Assembly (NCBI GenBank): GCA_016794465.1
Contig: JAEUKA010000114.1
Coordinates: forward strand, 1-64,000
Source of the DNA: Myxococcales bacterium
GTDB lineage: Bacteria; Myxococcota_A; Polyangia; Palsa-1104; JAEUJZ01
Length of the DNA stretch: 64,000 nt
Reading direction: 5' to 3'
Shown here: positions 16,716 through 23,905 of the stretch, in pieces
Layout: every line of letters starts with the position of its first letter
Position numbering within the stretch: the stretch's first letter is position 1
Position numbers and translations under genes: made by a program
The notes under the pieces: model-generated
What the model was told of the DNA's origin: nothing
Seen by the model: only the letters and a program-made list of their open reading frames with translations
Database searches by the model: none

Positions 16716-17748
16716 GGAACGCCTCCCCTGGGAGCAGCGGTGTGGTCCCATCGACCTTGATCACAATCCGTCGACCCCACATCGGTACTGTGGGGCTTGG
16801 ACGCGCGCGCACCGGAACTTCTTCGACCATCGGCGCCAGCTCGATCACCTGCGCTTTGAGTACCTTCAGGACGACTCCTATCTTGCGCAGCTCGACGGGC
16901 TGGCCCTTGGGATAGTGGGACACTTGGCGCTCTGGAACAAAGGCGACAATGTATCCAGGTCGCGTGGTCACAATCGTGAGGACCGGAGTTCCCGCTCCCA
17001 GCGTGTCTCCGGGGCGCTGCAGAATCGTTCCGACCACGCCATCGACCGGAGCGCGCAGAGTCAGCTCCGAGATGGCCAGCTCCAGCTCTGCCAGCTCCGC
17101 TTCCCGAACCGCAATCGCCACCCGATAGGGACTCAGTCTCTCGTCGAGCCGTCGCTCCTGATCGGACTTGGGACGAGGCCGGAGTCCTGCCAGCTCCAGC
17201 TCTCGCTGCGATCCTTTCGGTCGGGCCGACAGATCAGCAGACAGCGCACGCTGTTGCCGCTGCGCTTCCTCGACATCGGTGGCGCGAATCAGCTGCTTGC
17301 TCTTGAGCTTCTCCATCCGCTTCACTTGCTGATCATATACGCGCAGCTCGGCCCGCATTTTCTGGACATCGGCGTGGGCCCGCACCGCTTGAATCTGACC
17401 GCGCTGCAGCTGGGCATTCTGAAGATCCTGCTCGGCGATGAGCTGCGCTTTTGCTTGCTCCAGCTCTGCCTTCAGTCGGTTCTGTCGTAGCATCAGCGGT
17501 CGTGGATCAAGCTGGGCAAGCACATCCCCCGCTTTCACAGACTGCCCGAGCATGACGTGTAGTTCCTTGAGCCGACCCGCTTGCAGAGGTCCCACCGTGT
17601 GGATCAGCTCCTCGGCATAGCCGACGGTTGTGCCGGGACCCAGCGTCATTCCGCGCGACAAGACCCAGAATCCTGCGGCAGAGAGCGCGATCAGCAGCCA
17701 AGCCGGAATCCGGCTGAGCCCAGCGCTTATGATGTCCTTAAGGTTCAA
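16699..17748 (-). CDS. HlyD-type membrane fusion (adaptor) protein
   Basis: A 349-residue protein. Residues 15-34 form an inner-membrane anchor (AWLLIALSAAGFWVL). The biotinyl-lipoyl half reads GPLQAGRLKELHVMLGQSVKAGDVLAQLDP; then a long coiled-coil hairpin (about 85-220); then the second lipoyl half LTLRAPVDGVVGTILQRPGDTLGAGTPVLTI, and a beta-barrel C-terminus. Such adaptors join an inner-membrane pump to a TolC channel. A TolC gene is in the same operon but no pump gene is. It overlaps the DUF4956 gene by 11 bp. Confidence 0.92.
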   Translation of the reverse strand: MNLKDIISAGLSRIPAWLLIALSAAGFWVLSRGMTLGPGTTVGYAEELIHTVGPLQAGRLKELHVMLGQSVKAGDVLAQLDPRPLMLRQNRLKAELEQAKAQLIAEQDLQNAQLQRGQIQAVRAHADVQKMRAELRVYDQQVKRMEKLKSKQLIRATDVEEAQRQQRALSADLSARPKGSQRELELAGLRPRPKSDQERRLDERLSPYRVAIAVREAELAELELAISELTLRAPVDGVVGTILQRPGDTLGAGTPVLTIVTTRPGYIVAFVPERQVSHYPKGQPVELRKIGVVLKVLKAQVIELAPMVEEVPVRARPSPTVPMWGRRIVIKVDGTTPLLPGEAFRVSYH

Positions 17749-18391
17749 TCGATGTGTCCTGCATGAGCAGAGTCGCTCCGCTCACCCCAGAGATGGCACT
17801 CACAGACTTGAGAAGCTGACCCTTTTCCTTCACATTGCGGAGCTTCAGGTGATAGGCGTGTTCCTGGGTTCCGCCGCCGAGATCACGCATGCTTACCAGT
17901 ACGAAGCTCGGTGCAAACTCACTGATTGCTTTGCCAAGTGAGCGCTGCTCTTCTGGGGTGATCGGAACCTGAACGCGCAGCACTGCATTGTACAGTCGCC
18001 GCGAGCCATAGTCCGAAAACGACAGATAGGCCATCGCCAGACAGAACACCACGGTGCCCATAATAGCGACGGTAAAGGCCAGCACTCCGCACGCTACCCC
18101 AATGCTCAGCGTGGCAAACGCAAACATCAGATCACGGGTGTCTTTCAGGTTGGTACGGAAGCGAATCACTGTCAGCGCACCGACCAGACCAATGCCGCGT
18201 GCAACATCATCTCCAATCGCGAGCATCACGATCGCAGACACCACTCCCGCAATGGCCAGGGTGTTCGCAAAGCTGCGTACGTACGAAAGCCCACGATACG
18301 TAGAGACATACACCCACGACACCACCATCGACAGTGCGAAGGCCAGCAGCAGTGCCGCCAGAGCCAAATCCCAGCCAATTCTCGTCTCCAT
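17738..18391 (-). CDS. DUF4956-family membrane protein
   Basis: A 217-residue protein with four or so membrane helices in the first 130 residues (LALAALLLAFALSMVVSWVYV, FANTLAIAGVVSAIVMLAIG, FATLSIGVACGVLAFTVAI, GTVVFCLAMAYLSF). Between the second and third helices is GLVGALTVIRFRTNLKDTRDLMFAFA, the hallmark of DUF4956. A soluble ferredoxin-like C-terminus (ISEFAPSFVLVSMRDLG) follows. DUF4956 genes commonly accompany VTC and CotH genes, as here. The start at 18391 is 1 bp beyond the VTC stop codon. Confidence 0.9.
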   Translation of the reverse strand: METRIGWDLALAALLLAFALSMVVSWVYVSTYRGLSYVRSFANTLAIAGVVSAIVMLAIGDDVARGIGLVGALTVIRFRTNLKDTRDLMFAFATLSIGVACGVLAFTVAIMGTVVFCLAMAYLSFSDYGSRRLYNAVLRVQVPITPEEQRSLGKAISEFAPSFVLVSMRDLGGGTQEHAYHLKLRNVKEKGQLLKSVSAISGVSGATLLMQDTSIEP

Positions 18392-18392
18392 C

Positions 18393-19196
18393 CTAGGCCC
18401 CCCTTGTTGCGCGTGCGGGTGGCCACTGCGCAAGATCTGGCCCGATGAGTCCATCACTCCCAAGCTGATAGGACTGCATCGCCATCACGTATTTCGAGCT
18501 CGCTGAGATGGACAGCCGGAGCCTCTGGACCAGCTCTGAGGTCCACAGCGGTGCGATGCCACGGAACTTTAGCTCGATCAAGGTTGATGCTTGCGCCTCA
18601 TAGTTCATCTGTCCACAGAGGTGAATCCATGCCTTGGGATCGCCTATCAGCGACGGACCGCGCGCCGGTTGATAACAGACATCGCGATCGAAAGTGAGCC
18701 GTACACCATCTGCCGGTTCGATCGAAGTGTACGCCTCTCGCGAGCAGGTGATGAGCACTTGCGGAGTCGCACGGAAGGTCATCATCAGGTACAGGAAGTG
18801 ATCCAGTGTGCGCTGTTCATCCGCAGTCTTGAGCTTGAGATCGGGCGGAATCTCTCCGCGCAGCAGCGCTGGAACCATCTCCATCGGAACCACTGCGCGA
18901 TCTTTAAAGGTGACGCGCTTGATCTTCCGCTTGACCTCTAGGAATGCTGGTCCCGACGGAGGATTTCCATACGCGCGAATCCGCAGCTTCGAGCGATCGG
19001 GAGCTCCCTGGACATGGAGCTCCATAAAATCTGCATCATCAGAGTCGAGATACAGAGACGTATTCCGCTGTCCTCCCTGCGCCCAGTCATCACAGACAAG
19101 ATAGGGAGCCGTCAGCTCCAGCAGCTGCTTGGCTTGAGCATCCGTGACCCAGTACTTGTATTCAAAGCGCTCGAAGGAAGTCAGCTGCTTTTTCAT
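18393..19196 (-). CDS. VTC-domain protein (polyphosphate polymerase type)
   Basis: A 267-residue protein starting MKKQLTSFERFEYKYWV. The opening FERFEYKYWV, RNTSLYLDSDDADFMELH, KLRIRAYGNPPSGPAFLEVKRKIK written in parts as KLRIRAYG and FLEVKRKI, and the end STLIELKFRGIAPLW are the basic and acidic tunnel residues of VTC/triphosphate-tunnel enzymes. These make polyphosphate from ATP, at least in yeast Vtc4. The ATG at 19196 overlaps the TolC stop (ATGA), with ACGGAGG upstream. Because TolC is interrupted, coupling to its translation is probably lost. Confidence 0.9.
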   Translation of the reverse strand: MKKQLTSFERFEYKYWVTDAQAKQLLELTAPYLVCDDWAQGGQRNTSLYLDSDDADFMELHVQGAPDRSKLRIRAYGNPPSGPAFLEVKRKIKRVTFKDRAVVPMEMVPALLRGEIPPDLKLKTADEQRTLDHFLYLMMTFRATPQVLITCSREAYTSIEPADGVRLTFDRDVCYQPARGPSLIGDPKAWIHLCGQMNYEAQASTLIELKFRGIAPLWTSELVQRLRLSISASSKYVMAMQSYQLGSDGLIGPDLAQWPPARATRGA

Positions 19197-20125
19197 CGCG
19201 GAACCTCCGTAAGCGGAGTCCCTACAGCCGCCTCCAGTGCCAGCCAAGCTCGACGGAGAGCCAGGCGCGCTTCGTTAAACTCACGCTGTCCGCGCAGTGC
19301 ACTCTCTTCACTACTTAGGAGTGTCACCAGATCAATCTGTCCGTCTTTGAGCGCCAGCTCCATCAGCTGTTCATGCTCAGCAATCACGGGCAAGACATCG
19401 CGATGATAACGAAGCACAATGCTGCGCCGTGCGCTGACCTCTGCATACGCTGCGTACACACTCTGCTTCAGGTTCTGAAACGCGGCCTGGGCGAGAGCAA
19501 GCTCTAGATCCAGCTCGGCGCTGGTAACCTGAATCGGTCCACTGTTTAGGTTGAGTATGGGCAGCGGAATTTCGATTCCTACCAGGCCCTCATTGGGGTA
19601 GTTCACCGAGGTGGTGTGCCGGTAGCGACCGCTCAGCTCAAACCACGGCCAGCGCTTGGCCTTTTCAACCCGCACTGCTTGCTCGCGCTGCACGATGCGG
19701 GTCTGGGCCGCCTTCAGCGCCGGTCGTGCGAGCAGAGCCTGCTCTGCCAGTGCGTCTGGGTCGGCCAGCGTAGACAGCTCTAGCCCGGTCGGAATGCTGC
19801 CCCGAACAGAGAGCGGAGTGGCCGACAGAATCCCGAGCAGAGAGTGAAGTTGAGACTGCGACTCCGTTTGCCGCAGACTCAGCTCATCGAGATCGCGCTG
19901 CGCATACAGAGTTGACAGCTGCACCTGATTCAGCTCGATCCGGGTCGAGGAGCCGTGACCAACGCGGGTCTTGACCAGCTCCACCAGTCGCCGGCGCAGC
20001 GATAGCAGCTGGTCATACAGTCGGCGCTGTTCCTTAAGCAACAGCAGAGTCGTGTGGGCGAGTCGCACCTGGGTTGCGATCAGCCACTCCTGTTCTGCGA
20101 TCTCGAAGCGAACTTGCTCGACATG
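19193..20125 (-). pseudogene. TolC-family outer-membrane channel, 3' part of an interrupted gene
   Basis: The frame is open from 20125 and reads HVEQVRFEIAEQEW, then LVKTRVGHGSSTRIELNQVQL, LALAQAAFQNLKQSVYAAYAEV and LMELALKDGQIDLVTLLSSEESA. This is the helical-barrel pattern of TolC-type channels, including the 'G..s.iel.qvq' and 'y..G.idl..ll' boxes. The N-terminal 126 codons lie at 23279-23656. Joining them across the 3153-bp insert at a single TCGACATG gives one uninterrupted protein of about 436 residues, the usual TolC length. Start GTG at 20068 would make only a fragment. The gene is non-functional as it stands. Confidence 0.93.
20118..20125. repeat. Left copy of the 8-bp direct repeat flanking the insert
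   Basis: TCGACATG occurs here and at 23271-23278, at the two edges of the inserted segment. Bases next to the two copies differ (C/T before, T/G after), so the match is exactly 8 bp. It looks like a target-site duplication. Confidence 0.85.
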
Positions 20126-20238
20126 TTGTATTTCCCATCACGTAAGCGACGGAAAACACTCAGCTAAGTGTATTGAAGGAAAGCTTGCGGAATGGCAGGA
20201 AATGCGGAGATCAGAGCTGTTGTGCTACCGTGCATCGC

Positions 20239-23160
20239 ATGTCGGATACCGAGCAGCGGATGAGAGAATTCGTGTCATACGTTGGCACGCTTGATGGGGA
20301 TGAGAAGGGAGAAGCCCAGGTCTACTGTAATCGCCTGTTTCTAGCGTTCGGCTGGCCTGGATACAAAGAAGCCGGCGCTCGGCTGGAGAGTCGTGTCTCC
20401 GTTTTCGGGAACCAAGGCAAGACGACCAAGAAATTCATCGACCTGCTTTGGCCATCCTCCCCTCCGTTGAGGTCAGGCTGTCTGATTGAGATGAAGCGTC
20501 GGGGCGAGAAGCTGGAGCAGCACCGGCAGCAAGCCTTCGAGTATTGGATCAACTCGGTTCCGCACCGGCCACGATACGTATTGCTGTGCAACTTTGACGA
20601 ATTCTGGATTTACGATTTCGACCTACAGCTCTACGAACCTGTTGATCAACTTGCCATCAGCGAGCTGCCGGATCGCTACACCGCGCTGAACTTCCTATTC
20701 CGCGATGAAAAGAAGCCACAGTTTGGCAACGATCGCGTCGCCGTCACACGTGATGCCGCCGACAAGATGGCTACTATCTTTAACCGACTGGTAAGGCGGG
20801 GAATTGACCGCATTCAGGCGCAACGGTTCGTTCTTCAGTGCGTTGTCTGTCTCTTCGCTGAAGACATTTCGTTGCTTCCGAAAGGGCTCTTTACCGAGTT
20901 GGTAGACGATTGCGCGGCGGGCCATGACAACACGTTTGATCTCTTCGGCGCACTTTTTCGAGCCATGGACAATCCAGCCGGTCCAAAGGGAGGCCGGTTC
21001 AAAGGCGTACGCTATTTTAACGGTGGCCTCTTTTCGACGATCGAGCCGATCGAGTTGGATCAGGTTGAAGTCCAACTTTTAGCCGCTGCGGCGAAGGAGA
21101 ACTGGTCGAAGGTACAGCCAGCGATTTTCGGTACTCTCTTCCAGAGCAGCATGGACCAAAAGGAGCGTCACGCCTTCGGAGCGCATTACACGAGTGAAGC
21201 AGATATCCAGAAGGTGGTTCTTCCAACGATTGTTCATCCGTGGAGAGAGCGGATCGCTGCGGCCAAAACAAGGGATGCGCTCCTCGCGTTACGGGGAGAT
21301 CTAGAGCGATTTCAGGTGCTCGACCCGGCTTGTGGTAGTGGCAATTTCCTCTACGTGGCTTACAGAGAACTTGTGCGCGTTGAGATGGAGCTTGTAAATC
21401 GACTACGCACAGAGTATCCGTCTGCCACCAAGACTGGCAAAAAGGAGATTGCTGCGACATCTTTCGTTTCGATAAAACAGTTCCACGGGATCGATGTGAT
21501 CGAGTTCGCAGTCGAGTTGGCAAAGGTCACGCTCCTACTCGGAAAAAAGCAAGCCTACGACGAAGTGAGCGGCTCCACGATTGGGCAACTTGGACTTTCA
21601 TTGATGGAGGATCCACTTCCTCTTGATGATCTGAACCAAAATCTGGTCTGCGAGGACGCTCTCTTCGCTCCATGGCCGAAGGCCGATGCAATCATTGGCA
21701 ATCCGCCCTACCAGTCGAAGAACAAGATGCAGAGTGAGTTGGGGGCTGCCTATGTACAGCGGCTGCGTGAACAATATCCGGACATGCCGGGACGGGCGGA
21801 CTATTGCGTCTATTGGTTCCGTCGGGCACATGATGAACTGTCGGCGGGAGGTAGGGCTGGACTAGTCGGCACGAACACCATACGTCAGAACTACTCGCGT
21901 GAAGGTGGACTTGATTATATTGTTGCAAATGGCGGTACTATCGTTGAATCCGTATCTACTCAGGTTTGGTCCGGAGAAGCACAGGTCCACGTATCGATTG
22001 TCAATTGGGTGAAAGCCGCGGCCCAAGGTAAGAAGCTCTTAATGTGGCAGGACGGGGACGCGCTCGATAGTCCTTGGCGGAAGGAATTGCTTCTTGAGAT
22101 AAACTCTGCTCTGTCCATCAATCCCGATTTGACCGCTGCTTGCGCTCTCCTCGTGAACTCGGCTTCGGGTGCTTGCTATCAAGGGCAAACGCACGGCCAT
22201 GAGGGGTTCCTATTGGATTCAGATGAGGCCAGAGAGATGATCAAGGTGTCCAATTTGAATGCCGATGTCATTTTCCCATTTCTCATTGCTGACGAACTTA
22301 TAGGTGGCAGAAATGGGGAGCCCACACGCTATGTAATCGACTTCCAGCACATGGATATTCATGCTGCGAGTAAGTACCGTGAGCCTTTTGCTCGAGTGAG
22401 ATCACTTGTCTTACCGGACCGAAAAGAAGCGGCAGAGCGTGAGCGTAAGCGCAATGAAGAGGCCCGGAAGGACAACCCGAAGGCGCATGTCAATCGACAT
22501 CATGAGATCTTCCTTGATCGATGGTGGCAGCTATCCTGGGGTCGCGGCGAGATGTTGGCAAAAATTGCAAAAATTCCTAGATACATCGCTTGTGGGCAGG
22601 TGACGAAGCGACCTATATTCGAGTTTGTAAGCTCGGCGATTCGCCCCAATGCGGCCTTGATGGTCTTCCCTCTCTGCGATGACTATTCGTTTGGCGTCCT
22701 TCAATCGGCAGTGCATTGGGAGTGGTTTACTGGGAACTGCTCGACACTTACTCGACGATTCCGGTACACGTCGGACACGGTTTTCGACACATTCCCGTGG
22801 CCACAAAGTCCGACGCATGTCCAGGCTAAGAACGTCGCAAAGGCAGCCGTCCAGCTCCGTACGGAGAGGGCCAAGGTCATGACGAAGTACGGCCTATCGC
22901 GCCGCGAGCTGTATCGTCAACTTGAGGAACCGGGCCGCAGCCCGATAAAAGATGCGCAGGCCGCACTCGATCAGTCCGTCCGTGACGCCTATGGGATGAA
23001 AGCGAAAGACCAAATCCTCGCTTTCTTGTTGGATCTCAATCGCGTGCTTGCTAAGGCCGAGGAGAGGGGTCAGCCAGTGCAAGGTCCGGGGCTACCGTCC
23101 TGTGTGAGCGACCAAGCCTTGTTCTGGTCATCGGACGCCATTCAGGCCCCCAGCCTGTAG
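20239..23160 (+). CDS. MmeI-like (Type IIL/IIG) restriction-methylation enzyme
   Basis: A single 973-residue chain combining both activities. The N-terminal nuclease shows a PD-(D/E)XK pattern: Asp68 in FIDLLWP and Glu84-x-Lys86 in LIEMKRRG. The gamma-class N6-adenine methyltransferase has motif I DPACGSGNFLY at about residue 362 and catalytic motif IV NPPY at about 488. FGAHYTSEADIQKVV precedes motif I, as in this family. The C-terminal region (FIRPNAALMVF type, then RRFRYTSDTVFDTFPWP) is the target-recognition domain. Length and order match MmeI-type enzymes that methylate one strand and cut at a distance. The ATG at 20239 starts family-like sequence. Key residues look intact. Confidence 0.93.
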   Translation: MSDTEQRMREFVSYVGTLDGDEKGEAQVYCNRLFLAFGWPGYKEAGARLESRVSVFGNQGKTTKKFIDLLWPSSPPLRSGCLIEMKRRGEKLEQHRQQAFEYWINSVPHRPRYVLLCNFDEFWIYDFDLQLYEPVDQLAISELPDRYTALNFLFRDEKKPQFGNDRVAVTRDAADKMATIFNRLVRRGIDRIQAQRFVLQCVVCLFAEDISLLPKGLFTELVDDCAAGHDNTFDLFGALFRAMDNPAGPKGGRFKGVRYFNGGLFSTIEPIELDQVEVQLLAAAAKENWSKVQPAIFGTLFQSSMDQKERHAFGAHYTSEADIQKVVLPTIVHPWRERIAAAKTRDALLALRGDLERFQVLDPACGSGNFLYVAYRELVRVEMELVNRLRTEYPSATKTGKKEIAATSFVSIKQFHGIDVIEFAVELAKVTLLLGKKQAYDEVSGSTIGQLGLSLMEDPLPLDDLNQNLVCEDALFAPWPKADAIIGNPPYQSKNKMQSELGAAYVQRLREQYPDMPGRADYCVYWFRRAHDELSAGGRAGLVGTNTIRQNYSREGGLDYIVANGGTIVESVSTQVWSGEAQVHVSIVNWVKAAAQGKKLLMWQDGDALDSPWRKELLLEINSALSINPDLTAACALLVNSASGACYQGQTHGHEGFLLDSDEAREMIKVSNLNADVIFPFLIADELIGGRNGEPTRYVIDFQHMDIHAASKYREPFARVRSLVLPDRKEAAERERKRNEEARKDNPKAHVNRHHEIFLDRWWQLSWGRGEMLAKIAKIPRYIACGQVTKRPIFEFVSSAIRPNAALMVFPLCDDYSFGVLQSAVHWEWFTGNCSTLTRRFRYTSDTVFDTFPWPQSPTHVQAKNVAKAAVQLRTERAKVMTKYGLSRRELYRQLEEPGRSPIKDAQAALDQSVRDAYGMKAKDQILAFLLDLNRVLAKAEERGQPVQGPGLPSCVSDQALFWSSDAIQAPSL

Positions 23161-23270
23161 GTTTCCCTGAAGCGCAACACCTGTCTCTGTCCTCCTACCA
23201 TTCCGCAATGCTCAGACGATGATTCGGTTTTGCGGAACGGATTCGGTGGTCTTCTCAACGGGGAGCTAGT

Positions 23271-23278
23271 TCGACATG
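23271..23278. repeat. Right copy of the 8-bp direct repeat flanking the insert
   Basis: The TCGACATG copy at the other side of the insert. Keeping one of the two copies and deleting the rest restores the TolC frame, codons GCC-CAT-GTC-GAG across the join. Confidence 0.85.
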
Positions 23279-23656
23279 GGCTCTGGCCAAGGAGCGACTT
23301 GCTGACCACACCACCGGCTGCGGCGGCGCCCACTTGAGGGTGGTGGCAAAGCCCATCTGCGTCCCAGTCTGCACGTGGACCAGCTGAAACTGTAGCGATG
23401 GATTCTCAATCGCCGACGCGCTGACGATCTGGGCTTCCGCAACCGCTCTCTGTTTGCGAAACGCGCGCAGGCCGGGATTCTCTTTGAGTGCGCGCAGCAC
23501 CGCTTCCTCTTCGCTCCATCCTTCGCTCTGCGGAGTGGTAGAAGCTGTGCTCTGAATCGTCACTGCGGCGGGCTCAGGGTGTGCTTCCGCTCCTTGTGCG
23601 ACGTTACGTTCCGCACCCAAAAGGAGGAGCAAGGCAGTGACCTGAGATCGTCGCAT
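23279..23656 (-). pseudogene. TolC-family channel, 5' part of the interrupted gene
   Basis: Starts at the ATG at 23656 with a signal peptide (MRRSQVTALLLLLGAERNVAQ type). It continues with WSEEEAVLRALKENPGLRAFRKQRAVAEAQIVSA and ENPSLQFQLVHVQTG, the first helical repeat of TolC channels ('A...NP.l.a.r......A...A...pNP.l'). After codon 126 the frame runs into insert-end sequence and stops at 23255. It belongs with 19193-20125. About 250 bp separate it from the CotH gene upstream; that gap holds nothing recognisable. Confidence 0.93.
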
Positions 23657-23905
23657 CGGCTACCTAAACAGACTGTCCGGTCGAGGCGCATCCAGCGACG
23701 GCAGCTACGGAAGGGAGTCCGCAATCTGACCGCTCCGATCCCCCCTGCCACCCTAGAGACTGTGACCACGACAAAGCACTGCCAATTATACAAGCAACAA
23801 ATGCGTGACTTCTAGGAGCTTCCGAGACGGATTTTGACGTTGATTGAAGCCTTCTTACGCCTACATGCGCGAAAGTCGCTCCAGCGAAGCCGGAGTGGGT
23901 GCGGA

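Larger units (their letters stand above)
20126..23278 (+). mobile_element. 3153-bp insert carrying one restriction-methylation gene, inside TolC
   Basis: The insert is bounded by 8-bp direct repeats and contains only the MmeI-like gene, with 113 bp before it and 118 bp after. There is no transposase, no recombinase and no terminal inverted repeat. TTGCGGAATGG at 20185-20195 and TTGCGGAACGG at 23230-23240 lie near the two ends in the same orientation. An inverted copy of the core, TTCCGCAA at 23201-23208, sits 21 bp before the right one. The insert is visibly more AT-rich than its flanks, which suggests recent transfer. It lies antisense to the host operon. Confidence 0.8.

Noticed and set aside
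20126..23278. Reading the restriction-gene segment as part of a larger phage or integrative element
   Set aside because: TolC sequence continues exactly on both sides, so the insert ends at the 8-bp repeats.
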